A DNA stretch of 8,957 nucleotides from Tardiphaga sp. (GCA_028290765.1 JAQGJF010000949.1:1-8957), one strand, 5' to 3'; counted from the first letter of the stretch, positions 1-7,695 are shown. A program made the numbers and translations. Notes: a model not told the origin generated them from the letters alone.

Positions 1-465
1 CAGGGTCTGATCGGCGACCTGTCGAACCGGCTCATCGGCGACAAGATCGTCTTTGCCTATTCGATCTACGGGCTGTTTCTCGGCTATCTCTATTTCTCGA
101 TCCCCCGCGTCATCCTCACCATCATGGCTGCAGTGCAGAAGCTCGATGTCGGGCTGGAGGAGGCGGCGCGTTCGCTCGGCGCCAGCCCATGGGCAGTGCA
201 GCGCGACGTGGTGCTGCCGGCGCTGGTGCCGGCCTTCGTGGCCTCCGGCGCCATCGCCTTCGCCACCGCGATGGGCGCGTTCGGCACGGCGTTTACGCTG
301 GCGACCAATATCGATGTGCTGCCGATGCTGATCTATACCGAGTTCACGCTGGCGGCGAATTTCTCCACCTCCGCGGCATTGTCGGTGGGCCTCGGCTTCA
401 TCGCCTGGGCGATGCTGGCGGTTGCCCGCTCCTTCAGCGGCGGCACCGTCGCGGCGGCGGGATAG
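1..465 (+). CDS. ABC transporter permease, first subunit (C-terminal part; start lies upstream of window)
   Basis: Open from the first base in frame 1 to a TAG stop, giving 154 residues with no start codon in view. It is an inner-membrane permease of a binding-protein-dependent importer. The diagnostic cytoplasmic EAA loop, which docks onto the ATPase, is at about fragment residues 53-72 (EEAARSLGASPW then VLPALVPAF), with the usual EAA, Gly and LP spacing. Hydrophobic segments lie at about residues 18-45, 76-100 and 124-142. It is the first visible gene of an operon with a second permease, an ATPase and a phosphodiesterase, and is separated from the second permease by only 3 bp. The family (spermidine/putrescine, ferric iron, sulfate and 2-aminoethylphosphonate type permeases) is clear from the motif and gene order; the substrate is not. 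An ATG at position 124 could be mistaken for a start, but coding clearly continues upstream of it. Confidence 0.93.
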   Translation, partial: QGLIGDLSNRLIGDKIVFAYSIYGLFLGYLYFSIPRVILTIMAAVQKLDVGLEEAARSLGASPWAVQRDVVLPALVPAFVASGAIAFATAMGAFGTAFTLATNIDVLPMLIYTEFTLAANFSTSAALSVGLGFIAWAMLAVARSFSGGTVAAAG

Positions 466-468
466 CAC

Positions 469-1254
469 ATGCGCGACCGCCTGATCTTCGCCGGCCAATT
501 GATGTTCACGCTCGTGGTCGCGGCGTTCCTGGTGGTGCCAGCAATCCTGTCGATTTCCGCCGGCGTCACCGTGAATTACTTTCGCGGCATCCAATCGGGC
601 GTGACGCTGCAATGGGTGTTTCAGGTCTGGGAGCTCTATTCGGGCACCATTTTCCTGTCCTTCGTGATTGCGTTCGCGACGCTCCTGGTCACGCTCGTTG
701 TTGGCGTTCCGGCGGCCTATGCCCTGCACGTTCGCGGCGGACGGCTGTCGCGCATCGTCGAAGAGATCATCACGCTGCCGCTGGCAATCCCCGGACTCGC
801 GATCGCGTTGGCGCTGCTCCTGACCTATGGCGGTTTCGGCGGTTTCCGCCGCTCCTGGCTGTTCATCCTTGCGGGCCATGTCGTGTTCACCATGCCCTTC
901 ATGGTGCGCTCGGTGATGGCGGTGTTTTCGACCATCGACATCAAGACCCTCGACGAGGGCGCGGCGTCGCTCGGCGCGTCGCCATTTCGGCGGTTTGTCG
1001 ACGTCATCGTGCCCAACGCAATGCCGGGGATTCTGGCCGGCGCGCTGATGGTGGTCACGCTGTCGCTCGGTGAATTCAATCTCACCTGGATGCTGCACAC
1101 CCCGCTGACCAAGACGCTGCCGATCGGCCTTGCCGACGCCTATGCCTCGATGCGACTCGAAGTGGCATCGGCCTACACCCTGATATTCTTTGTGATGATC
1201 GTGCCGCTGCTGGTCGCGATGCAGATGTTCGCCGACGAGGGACAAAAGCAATGA
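469..1254 (+). CDS. ABC transporter permease, second subunit
   Basis: 261 residues, a usual length for a single-domain MetI-like importer permease of the PotC/PhnV type. About six hydrophobic segments are visible, near residues 11-32, 57-83, 98-120, 128-152, 184-206 and 232-254. The EAA loop is at about 162-184 (DEGAASLGASPF followed by VPNAMPG), where it should contact the ATPase. A conserved-looking GEFNLTWMLHTP segment at about 201-212 follows the fifth helix. The ATG lies 3 bp after the stop of the first permease. Its own stop overlaps the ATG of the ATPase gene in an ATGA arrangement at 1251-1254, which points to translational coupling. With the first permease it should form the heterodimeric membrane channel. 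The substrate cannot be read from this sequence. Confidence 0.95.
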   Translation: MRDRLIFAGQLMFTLVVAAFLVVPAILSISAGVTVNYFRGIQSGVTLQWVFQVWELYSGTIFLSFVIAFATLLVTLVVGVPAAYALHVRGGRLSRIVEEIITLPLAIPGLAIALALLLTYGGFGGFRRSWLFILAGHVVFTMPFMVRSVMAVFSTIDIKTLDEGAASLGASPFRRFVDVIVPNAMPGILAGALMVVTLSLGEFNLTWMLHTPLTKTLPIGLADAYASMRLEVASAYTLIFFVMIVPLLVAMQMFADEGQKQ

Positions 1255-2308
1255 AGGCGAGCGGACACGGCGCTTCGGTGCGGGTCGAAGCCTGCGGCAA
1301 GACCTTTGCCGACGGCACCCGCGCGCTCGAACCGGCCACCCTCGATATCGAGCGCGGCGAGACTTGGTGCTGCTCGGACCAAGCGGCTGCGGCAAGACCA
1401 CGATGCTGCGCATCATCGCAGGGCTCGATGTGCCGGATGCCGGCGGCCGCGTGCTGTTCGACGGCGCCGACATGACATCGGTGCCGATTGAGAAGCGCAA
1501 TGTCGGGATGGTATTCCAGTCCTACGCGCTGTTTCCCAATATGAGCGTTGCCGACAACATCGGCTACGGTCTGAAAATTCGCGGGGTCCCTAAGGAAGAG
1601 CGCGCTGCGCGTGTCGCCGAGCTGGTGAAGCTGACCAACATCACCGGCCTCGAAGACCGCCGCATCGACCAGCTCTCCGGCGGCCAGCGCCAGCGGGTCG
1701 CGCTGGCGCGGGCGGTCGCTATCCGTCCGGGCATCCTGCTGCTGGACGAACCGCTGACCGCGCTCGACGCCGCGCTGCGCGATCGTCTGCGCGGCGAACT
1801 TAATCGCCTGTTGCGCTCGCTCGGCATCACCACGATCTACGTCACCCACGATCAGTCCGAGGCGATGGAACTCGGCGATCGCATCGTGGTCATGCGCAAG
1901 GGCGTCATCGGCCAGATCGGCACGCCGCGCGACATCTACTTCGCGCCGGGCAGCCGCTTTGTCGCGGAGTTCGTCGGCGCCGCCAATATCGTCGAAGCGG
2001 CGGTGGTGGGCGGGCATCTGGTTTTGCCCGGCGGACGGTTGGCCCTGGCTGGCGCGGCGGATACGGCTGCCGCCGTGGCGATGGTCAGGCCCGAGACGAT
2101 CCGGATTGTGGGAGCCGGGGAGGCCTCGTTGCAAGGGGTGATCGACAGCGTCAGCTTCATCGGCGACCGGCAACGCATCGTGGTCAGCGGTGCTTCCGAC
2201 AAATTGCTCACCGTCGATGCGCCGAACAAGACTGCGGTCACGGCAGGCGATCGTGTCGGGCTCTCGATCGCGCCGGAGGCGGTGCGCCTGTTGCCGAAAG
2301 AAACCTAG
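1251..2308 (+). pseudogene. ABC transporter ATP-binding protein, interrupted by a single-base frameshift near 1364
   Basis: This is the nucleotide-binding subunit that would power the two permeases. The start at 1251 overlaps the permease stop and follows a good ribosome site (GAGGGA, 1237-1242). The first 38 codons encode a normal beginning (KTFADGTRAL, then DIERGET), and then the frame is lost. The rest is intact in another frame from 1364: Walker A GPSGCGKTT (1376-1402), Q-loop VFQSYALFPN, signature LSGGQRQR (about 1673-1696), Walker B ILLLDEP, D-loop TALDAA, and the switch histidine in YVTHDQ. A TOBE-like C-terminal domain runs over about the last 100 residues. One extra T in ACTTGG would restore GETLVLLGPSGCGKTT and a protein of 352 residues, normal for the family. 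As written, the upstream frame ends after 74 codons at 1475. A restart at TTG 1364 would lack the first strands and the A-loop, so would probably not work. Recent mutation and sequencing error cannot be told apart here. Confidence 0.88.
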
Positions 2309-2317
2309 GAACGTTCG

Positions 2318-3157
2318 ATGCCTTCAAAGCCGATCCTCATCGTGCAGATCTCCGATCTGCACATAAAACCGCGCGGCGCGCTGGCCTATGGCCGCGTCGA
2401 TACCGCGAAGGCACTCGAGCGTTGCGTCGCGGCGCTGAATGCGTTCCAGCCGCGCCCCGATCTGGTGGTGATCTCGGGCGATCTGGCCGATACGCCGACG
2501 GCCGAGGAATACGCCTACCTCAAGCGCCTGCTGGCGCCGCTGCAGCTTCCGTTCATCGGCAGTCCCGGCAATCACGACTCGCGCGAATTGATGCGGGCTT
2601 CTTTTCCGGATCAGCCCTATGCGGCGGCTTCGGGCGCGCTCAACCAGACGCGCAGCGTTGCCGGACTGGAAGTCATCCTTCTCGACTCCAGCGTGCCGGG
2701 CAAGCCGCACGGCGAACTGGAAGCGCCGACGCTGCAATGGCTCGACGCCACGCTGGCGTCATCACAGGAACGGCCAGCGCTGCTGTTCCTGCACCATCCG
2801 CCATTCCTGGCCGGCATCTGGCACATGGATCGTCAGAATCTGCTCAATGCGAGCGAACTCGCGGCCATCGTCAGGAAGCATCCGCGGGTCCGGCTGATCG
2901 CCGCCGGCCATGTCCATCGCGCGACGCTGACAAGCTTCGCCGGCGTCGTGGCCACCATCTGTCCGGCGCCCAATCATGCCGTCGATCTCGATCTCGGCGA
3001 GTTGCGCGAGCCATCCTTCAAGGTCGAGCCGCCGGCGTTTCATTTGCACGCCTGGTTCCCCGGCGACGGCTTTGGCCAGGTCGTAACCCACACGGTGCCG
3101 ATCGGTGAGTTCGACGGTCCGCATCCGTTTTTCGGGCCGGACGGCAAGCTGCTGTAG
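2318..3157 (+). CDS. GpdQ-like class III cyclic-nucleotide/glycerophosphodiester phosphodiesterase (metallophosphoesterase)
   Basis: 279 residues, no signal peptide, so cytoplasmic. All five calcineurin-type metallophosphoesterase motifs are present in order: D13-x-H15 (QISDLH), G54-D55 (VISGD), G84-N85-H86-D87, H159-H160-P-P, and G197-H198-x-H200. By comparison with Enterobacter GpdQ, the two-metal site would be D13, H15, D55, N85, H159, H198 and H200, with H86 next to the substrate. Length and N-terminal layout also resemble GpdQ. That family hydrolyses phosphodiesters such as glycerophosphoethanolamine, and relatives (CpdA, Rv0805) cleave cyclic nucleotides. The ATG is 9 bp after the ATPase stop, with AGGA at 2307-2310 as ribosome site, so it is very likely co-transcribed with the transporter. 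I infer that it processes an imported phosphodiester or related compound. A cAMP phosphodiesterase role is the main alternative. Confidence 0.9.
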   Translation: MPSKPILIVQISDLHIKPRGALAYGRVDTAKALERCVAALNAFQPRPDLVVISGDLADTPTAEEYAYLKRLLAPLQLPFIGSPGNHDSRELMRASFPDQPYAAASGALNQTRSVAGLEVILLDSSVPGKPHGELEAPTLQWLDATLASSQERPALLFLHHPPFLAGIWHMDRQNLLNASELAAIVRKHPRVRLIAAGHVHRATLTSFAGVVATICPAPNHAVDLDLGELREPSFKVEPPAFHLHAWFPGDGFGQVVTHTVPIGEFDGPHPFFGPDGKLL

Positions 3158-3294
3158 GGCCTCTTTTCTGCCTCCAGCCGTCCACTGGTGGTTGCAGTGC
3201 TGGTATGTCCGGCCAGTGTCAAAAGCTTAACTAACTATTCGGAGAAATATGAAACACCCTTTGACCAGCGGTACATCCACCGGTAGAGGGTTTC
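3158..3294 (+). other. Intergenic region with the ribosome site of the first chemoreceptor
   Basis: 137 bp between the phosphodiesterase stop and the chemoreceptor start. The second half is less GC-rich (around 3217-3250) and is the likely place for a promoter, but I find no convincing -35/-10 pair or sigma-54 element. There is no hairpin with a T-run that would serve as a terminator for the upstream operon. A purine-rich GAGG at 3286-3289 fits the ATG at 3295. A second Shine-Dalgarno-like GGAG at 3241-3244 precedes an ATG at 3249 that opens a 51-codon frame overlapping the start of the receptor. Confidence 0.5.
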
Positions 3295-4986
3295 ATGAGC
3301 ATCATCAACAGGATCAGGATCCGGACAAAACTGCTGTTGGTGCTCATCCTGACCGGCATTGCGCTCGCCACCGCGATCGGCGCGGCCAGCTCCATCCTTC
3401 GTGAGCGGATGATGCAGGATCGCATCGCCAAGCTGCGGGCAGTGGCCGAACTGGCCTATGAGCAGGCGCAGGCCCTCGACGCCCAGGTCAAGGCGGGCAA
3501 GCTCACCCGCGAAGAGGCAATGGCGCGCTACAAGGAGGCCGGCAGTGCGATGTGGTTCGATGACCATCGCAGCTATGTCGCGATCGGTGGTCTGGACGGT
3601 CTCTGGTTCATGAATGCCGCGGTGACCAAGGTCAACGGCACCAAGGGAACCCAGGCGGCGAACGGAAAATATCTGCTGCAGGATTTCATCGATGCGGTCG
3701 CCACCCGCGATGAGGGGATGGTGTCCTATCTCTATCCGAAGCCGGGCACCACCGAGCCGCTGCTGCCCAAGCTCACCTTCATCAAGAAGTTTGCGCCCTG
3801 GGGCCTGATCGTCACCGCCGGTGTGTATATCGACGATCTCGACGCGGATTATCAGGCGGTGGTGCTCCGGCTGGCTCTCTACGGCCTGGTGCTGCTGCTG
3901 ATCGCCGGCGGAATCATCCTTCTGCTCAACCGCAACATCACGCGCTCGCTGATGAGCCTCAGCGACAAGATGACCAGGCTCGGCGGCGGCGACCTTTCGG
4001 TCGAAATCAATGAGACGTCGCGAAGCGACGAAATCGGCGACATGGCCAAGGCGCTCGAAGTGTTCAAGAGCAACGCCACCGCGATGAAGAGCCTGCAGGC
4101 CGAGCAGCAGGAAATCGCCGAGCAGGCGGAAGAACAGAAGAAGCAGGCGCTGCGTTCCATGGCCGACGGCTTCGAAGCGCGGATCGGCGGCATCGTCAGC
4201 GCGGTTTCGAGCGCGGCGGCGGCGATGCAGTCCACCGCTAAATCGATGTCGGTCAATGCCGAGGAGACCCAAGCGCGGGCCAGTGCCGTGGCATCGGGCG
4301 CCGAGGAGTCCACTGTCAACGTTCAGGTGGTCGCGGCAGCCTCCGAGGAACTGGCGGCGTCGATCGCCGAGATCGGCCGTCAGGTGAATCAGGCCTCCAC
4401 GGTGGCGCACCGCGCCAATGACGAGAGCGAAAAGACCAATGTCAGCGTCGCCGGCCTGGCCGATGCGGCGCAGAAAATCGGCGAGGTGGTCGCGCTGATT
4501 ACCCAGATCGCCAGCCAGACCAATCTTCTGGCGCTCAATGCCACCATCGAAGCGGCCCGCGCCGGCGAATCCGGCCGGGGATTCGCCGTCGTCGCGTCGG
4601 AAGTGAAATCGCTGGCCACCCAGACCTCGCGGGCCACCGACGACATCCGGGCCCAGATCGAATCGATCCAGAACGAAACCGCGGATGCCGTGGCGGCGAT
4701 CAAGCGGATCTCCGACACCATCGTCGAGGTCAACCAGATCTCGGCGACGATCGCTTCGTCGATGGAACAGCAGGCCGCGGCGACCCAGGAAATTACCCGC
4801 AACGTCCAGGAAGCCGCGGGATCCGCCAAGCACGTGTCGCAGAACATCAACGGCGTGAGCGAAGCGGTCGACGCCGCCGGCGCCGCCGCCTCCGACTTGC
4901 TGCAGGAAGCCGACAAGCTCGCCAACCAGGCCGACACGCTGCAGAACGAGGTCGGTGATTTCCTGGCGACGGTGCGGGCGGCTTAG
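3295..4986 (+). CDS. Methyl-accepting chemotaxis protein with periplasmic Cache-like sensor
   Basis: 563 residues with complete transmembrane chemoreceptor architecture. A first membrane helix (about 12-33) is followed by a periplasmic sensor of about 150 residues (34-187), whose pattern ([21 protein letters not shown], then [20 protein letters not shown]) resembles single Cache (sCache_2) domains that bind small organic ligands. Next come a second helix (about 188-212), a HAMP linker (about 212-265, with [15 protein letters not shown]), a charged Q/E-rich coiled coil (267-286) and the long signalling coiled coil. The hairpin tip that contacts CheA/CheW is at about 404-424 ([17 protein letters not shown], then [11 protein letters not shown]). 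It ends in FLATVRAA, with no CheR/CheB-tethering pentapeptide. The ATG follows GAGG at 3286-3289. It is probably transcribed alone. The ligand is unknown. A second, unrelated-sensor chemoreceptor lies in opposite orientation downstream. Confidence 0.96.
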   Translation: MSIINRIRIRTKLLLVLILTGIALATAIGAASSILRERMMQDRIAKLRAVAELAYEQAQALDAQVKAGKLTREEAMARYKEAGSAMWFDDHRSYVAIGGLDGLWFMNAAVTKVNGTKGTQAANGKYLLQDFIDAVATRDEGMVSYLYPKPGTTEPLLPKLTFIKKFAPWGLIVTAGVYIDDLDADYQAVVLRLALYGLVLLLIAGGIILLLNRNITRSLMSLSDKMTRLGGGDLSVEINETSRSDEIGDMAKALEVFKSNATAMKSLQAEQQEIAEQAEEQKKQALRSMADGFEARIGGIVSAVSSAAAAMQSTAKSMSVNAEETQARASAVASGAEESTVNVQVVAAASEELAASIAEIGRQVNQASTVAHRANDESEKTNVSVAGLADAAQKIGEVVALITQIASQTNLLALNATIEAARAGESGRGFAVVASEVKSLATQTSRATDDIRAQIESIQNETADAVAAIKRISDTIVEVNQISATIASSMEQQAAATQEITRNVQEAAGSAKHVSQNINGVSEAVDAAGAAASDLLQEADKLANQADTLQNEVGDFLATVRAA

Positions 4987-5002
4987 CGTATCACACAGCG
5001 AA

Positions 5003-5113
5003 TAACCGTCATCGTCCGGCTTGACCGGACGATCCAGTATTCCAGAGAGCGCACATGATCGACGTGAGCGCTGTTGAATACTGGACCACCCGCTTTCGCG
5101 GGTGGCGACGATC
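5003..5113. repeat. Intergenic palindromic repeat with cloverleaf-like dyads
   Basis: Nested inverted repeats are visible. A 9-bp perfect stem at 5011-5019/5025-5033 (ATCGTCCGG, loop CTTGA, CCGGACGAT) starts the element. An outer pair GATCCAGTATTC (5031-5042) and GAATACTGGACC (5076-5087) matches at 11 of 12 positions. Inside it, AGCGC (5048-5052) pairs with GCGCT (5068-5072). An 8-bp perfect stem CCACCCGC/GCGGGTGG with loop TTTC (5086-5093/5098-5105) closes the far end. I recognise GATCCAGTATTCCAGAG and the CCCGCTTTCGCGGGTG hairpin as parts of a repeat scattered between genes in Bradyrhizobium and Rhodopseudomonas; copy number could not be checked here. There is no T-run, so it is not a classical terminator, although RNA from it would fold strongly and could protect or end the upstream receptor transcript. 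Confidence 0.85.
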
Positions 5114-5119
5114 GATGAT

Positions 5120-5123
5120 GGAG
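5120..5123 (+). promoter_or_regulatory. Ribosome binding site that supports the GTG start at 5130
   Basis: GGAG followed by a six-base spacer (TATGCC) and GTG at 5130. Neither ATG 5055 (inside the repeat) nor ATG 5115/5118 has an equally good purine tract at the right distance. This is a judgement from spacing, not proof of initiation. Confidence 0.5.
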
Positions 5124-5129
5124 TATGCC

Positions 5130-5801
5130 GTGATTCCCTGGACTCTGCTCGGCATGGCCAAGATTCCCGACAGCCATGATGAAATCCGGCTGATGCAGCG
5201 CGGCTCGGAATTTTCCATCATGCTCGGTCAGAACGAACTGATGAACAGTCGGCTCGGCGGCTCGGAGGCGGCGCTCGCCAAGCTCGCTTTCGAGCGCATG
5301 CGGGCCGCTGCCGCGCCGCGGGTCCTGATCGGCGGGCTGGGCATGGGCTTTACGCTCCGCGCCGCGCTGGCGGCGGTCGGACCCGAAGCTCGGATCACCG
5401 TCGCCGAACTGGTGCCGGCCGTCGTGGCTTGGGCGCGCGGGCCGATGGCGGAGGTGTTCGGCACCAGTCTGGGCGACTCGCGCGTCGGCATCCACGAAGG
5501 CGATGTTGGCCCGTTGATCCGCGCCGGCCGATCAGCCTACGACGCGATCCTGCTCGATGTCGACAACGGTCCGGATGGACTATCGAGAACCGCCAATGAC
5601 GCGTTGTATGACGCGGCGGGGTTGCGCTCCGCTTTCGTCGCGTTACGTGGTGGCGGGGTGTTCGCGGTGTGGTCGTCGGGGCCGGATGCAAGGTTCAGTC
5701 AGCGGCTTCGCAAGGCCGGTTTTGAAGTGGTCGAAATCCCCGTGCGCGCCGACGGCAAGCGTGGCGTGCGGCATATCGTCTGGGTCGCGAAGCGGCGGTG
5801 A
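5130..5801 (+). CDS. Spermidine-synthase-like / SAM-methyltransferase-fold protein
   Basis: 223 residues from the chosen start. The Rossmann-like fold shows motif I LIGGLGMGFTLRAAL (about 66-80), an acidic end of the second strand (VAELVPAVVAWARG, E93), GD at 124-125 and YDAILLDVDNGPDG (137-150), as in spermidine synthases and related methyltransferases. It is shorter than a typical SpeE (about 280-300) and I do not see the usual SpeE N-terminal Q/YHE pattern, so polyamine synthesis is doubtful. The frame is open upstream to an ATG at 5055, but that lies inside the palindromic repeat. GTG at 5130 gives MIPW, the start I recall for homologues, and has GGAG at 5120-5123 six bases before it. ATG 5115 or 5118 are the alternatives. 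The substrate is unknown. It stands between two chemoreceptor genes, converging on the second with a 43-bp gap, in which I see no clear terminator. Confidence 0.85.
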   Translation: MIPWTLLGMAKIPDSHDEIRLMQRGSEFSIMLGQNELMNSRLGGSEAALAKLAFERMRAAAAPRVLIGGLGMGFTLRAALAAVGPEARITVAELVPAVVAWARGPMAEVFGTSLGDSRVGIHEGDVGPLIRAGRSAYDAILLDVDNGPDGLSRTANDALYDAAGLRSAFVALRGGGVFAVWSSGPDARFSQRLRKAGFEVVEIPVRADGKRGVRHIVWVAKRR

Positions 5802-5844
5802 TACCAAGGCCGTCAAAGGATGATCTGGCCGTGGCAGACGCGCC

Positions 5845-7533
5845 TCACGCCGCCCGTATGGTCTGCAGGAACTTCTCGACTTCGAGCTTGAGGTGATTGC
5901 TCTCGTTGAGCAGCGAGCGGGCGAAGCCGTGAACCTGGCCGGATTCCTGCCCGGTCTTCTCGGCGCCTCGGCTGACGTCCGAAATGCTGCCGGCGACCTC
6001 GGTGGCGCCCAGCGCGGCCTGCTGGACGTTGCGGGAAATTTCCCGTGTCGCCACGCCCTGTTCCTCGACGGCCCCGGCGATCGCCGAGGATATTTCGGAG
6101 ATCTGCGTGATCGTCCCGCCGATCTGCTTGATGGCGGCAACCGATTGATCGGTGGCGGCCTGCATTTGCGCGATCTGCGCGCCGACTTCCTCGGTGGCCT
6201 TGGCGGTCTGGACCGACAGCGCCTTCACTTCGGCGGCAACCACCGCAAAGCCCCGCCCGGCATCGCCGGCGCGGGCGGCTTCGATCGTGGCGTTCAGGGC
6301 CAAGAGGTTGGTCTGCTCGGCGATCGCGGTAATCAGCTTGACGACTTCGCCAATGCGGCCAGCGGATTGCGAGAGTTCGGCGATGCGGGCGTTGGTCTGC
6401 TCGGCCTGCTGCACGGCCGCAGCGGTCACCTCGTGCGATGCCTGAACCTGGCGGGCGATTTCGCTGACCGAGGAAGCCATTTCCTCGGCGGCGGATGCCG
6501 CCGATTGCACATTGGCGGATGATCGGTCGGAGGCTTCGGTCACCGTCGTCGAAAGCCCTTGTGTCGCTTCCGCGGTCTTGGTCAAGCTGCTGGCGGCCGC
6601 TTCGATCTCCGCGGAAGCCGCCGACACCGCTTTGACGATGTTTCCGACCGCCTTTTCGAAGCCATCGGCGACCTGATACATCGCGGCCTTGCGATCGGCT
6701 TCCAGCTTGTCGTGGAAGGCGGCCTGCTCGGACTCCATCGCCTTGACGCGCAAGGCGCTGTCCTTGAACACCTGAACTGCTCTAGCCATCGATCCGATTT
6801 CGTCGGTGCGTGCCAGTGACGGAATGTCGCTTTCCAATTTGCCCTCGGCCAGCCGCTGCATGACTTCCGTCATCCGCGACACCGGCTTGATCACGCCGAG
6901 GCCCATCCCGAAGAGGCCCGCGCCGATCAGCAGCAGCACCACGCCGGAAACGCTCCACAGGATGATGACGAAGGTCGCGTCACGGTTGGTGGCATTGGCT
7001 TCGGTGGCGACATTGAGGTCGTTGGCCAGCTTGACGATCTGGTCGATCACGCCGCGATGTTCCGCGTAGGCCGAGGTCACCTCCGCATAGGATTTCGCCG
7101 CGGCGTCGGCGTCGTTTTTCGCCAGCGCCGGCAGCAAGTTCTGCTGCAGGGCGGTCCAGAAGCGTTGAACCGCGCGATGAGAGGTCTCGATCAGCTTGGA
7201 CTTGATCGAGGGCTCCAGATCCGACTGCGTCCAGAACTGAAACCGCTCGTCATATTCTTTCTTGAGCTGAACCAGGCGCCCGCTGCGCGCCGCGAGCGAT
7301 GCTGGATCGTGCAGCGCAAGCGTCGCCTCGAGATAGGCCTCGATGACGTATTCGGGTGGCGGCAGGATGTCGGCGACAAGGTCGTTGCCGAGCTTGATCT
7401 TGTTGTAGATCGGACCGCCGACCTTCAGCTCGCTCAGCGCGTAATTGCTGGTGAAGATGACCGCGCCCAATCCCATGGCGGTGACGAGACCGAACAGTAC
7501 GATCGCGCGCGAGATCGTCAGGCGAGGCTGCAT
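5845..7533 (-). CDS. Methyl-accepting chemotaxis protein with helical periplasmic sensor
   Basis: 562 residues. A first membrane helix (about 9-29) is followed by a periplasmic region of about 155 residues (30-187) that looks all-helical, with the recognisable [15 protein letters not shown] segment at 54-68; I recall this from many proteobacterial receptors with four-helix-bundle-like sensors. Then come a second helix (188-213), HAMP (about 214-266, [20 protein letters not shown]) and the signalling coiled coil. Its tip is at about 404-425 ([33 protein letters not shown]). The C-terminus FLQTIRAA parallels the receptor at 3295-4986, and no CheR-binding pentapeptide is present. The ATG is preceded on this strand by AAGGGA (complement of 7542-7547) eight bases away. 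It is transcribed away from the GGDEF gene and probably has its own promoter in 7534-7760. Its ligand is unknown. The two receptors share the signalling half but not the sensor. Confidence 0.96.
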   Translation of the reverse strand: MQPRLTISRAIVLFGLVTAMGLGAVIFTSNYALSELKVGGPIYNKIKLGNDLVADILPPPEYVIEAYLEATLALHDPASLAARSGRLVQLKKEYDERFQFWTQSDLEPSIKSKLIETSHRAVQRFWTALQQNLLPALAKNDADAAAKSYAEVTSAYAEHRGVIDQIVKLANDLNVATEANATNRDATFVIILWSVSGVVLLLIGAGLFGMGLGVIKPVSRMTEVMQRLAEGKLESDIPSLARTDEIGSMARAVQVFKDSALRVKAMESEQAAFHDKLEADRKAAMYQVADGFEKAVGNIVKAVSAASAEIEAAASSLTKTAEATQGLSTTVTEASDRSSANVQSAASAAEEMASSVSEIARQVQASHEVTAAAVQQAEQTNARIAELSQSAGRIGEVVKLITAIAEQTNLLALNATIEAARAGDAGRGFAVVAAEVKALSVQTAKATEEVGAQIAQMQAATDQSVAAIKQIGGTITQISEISSAIAGAVEEQGVATREISRNVQQAALGATEVAGSISDVSRGAEKTGQESGQVHGFARSLLNESNHLKLEVEKFLQTIRAA

Positions 7534-7680
7534 TGCAAGTATCCCTTGATCATCTGGAACTGAAAACCCGTCGTGATCGTCGGAACACGAACACGAATAA
7601 GACTTGCCGGTGCCAGGCCGAATAAGGGGAACTAGCGACCCCCTACGCCTTCAAATTGTGCGATTATTGAGCTATTAGTG

Positions 7681-7695
7681 TTATCCGAACGTTAA
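7681..7695 (+). promoter_or_regulatory. CtrA-box-like site (TTAT-N7-TTAA)
   Basis: TTAT, seven bases, TTAA: one mismatch to the alphaproteobacterial CtrA consensus TTAA-N7-TTAA. It lies in an AT-rich patch about 150 bp upstream of the minus-strand chemoreceptor start. CtrA controls many motility and chemotaxis genes in this class, so the location makes sense. The motif is short and could occur by chance in an AT-rich patch. Confidence 0.25.

Noticed and set aside
189..1073. 294-codon plus-strand open frame across both permeases
   Set aside because: It overlaps two recognisable permeases with EAA loops in other frames, and its translation is Arg/Gly/His-rich without membrane helices.
1082..2173. 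363-codon minus-strand open frame across the permease end and the ATPase
   Set aside because: Antisense shadow of the ABC genes with low-complexity Arg/Ala/His composition and no motifs. It also spans the ATPase frameshift.
3235..4833. 532-codon open frame on the minus strand across the first chemoreceptor
   Set aside because: It is antisense to a clear chemoreceptor with full domain architecture. High GC third positions leave few stops on the opposite strand, and its Arg/Gly/His-rich translation shows no domain.
5802..5844. Bidirectional terminator between the convergent genes
   Set aside because: I could find no convincing inverted repeat or T-run in this 43-bp gap.
5893..6522. 209-codon plus-strand open frame inside the second chemoreceptor
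   Set aside because: It is antisense to conserved signalling-domain sequence, and its translation is Gly/Leu/Arg-rich and unlike any known family.
7601..7620. Possible sigma-54 promoter on the minus strand (TGGCACCGG)
   Set aside because: The -24-like TGGCAC is present, but the -12 GC is not at the required spacing (TC is found instead).
7623..7645. GGGG...CCCC hairpin as a terminator or EcfG promoter (GGAAC)
   Set aside because: The stem is only four or five bases with a long loop and no T-run, and no GTT element follows GGAAC at the right spacing.
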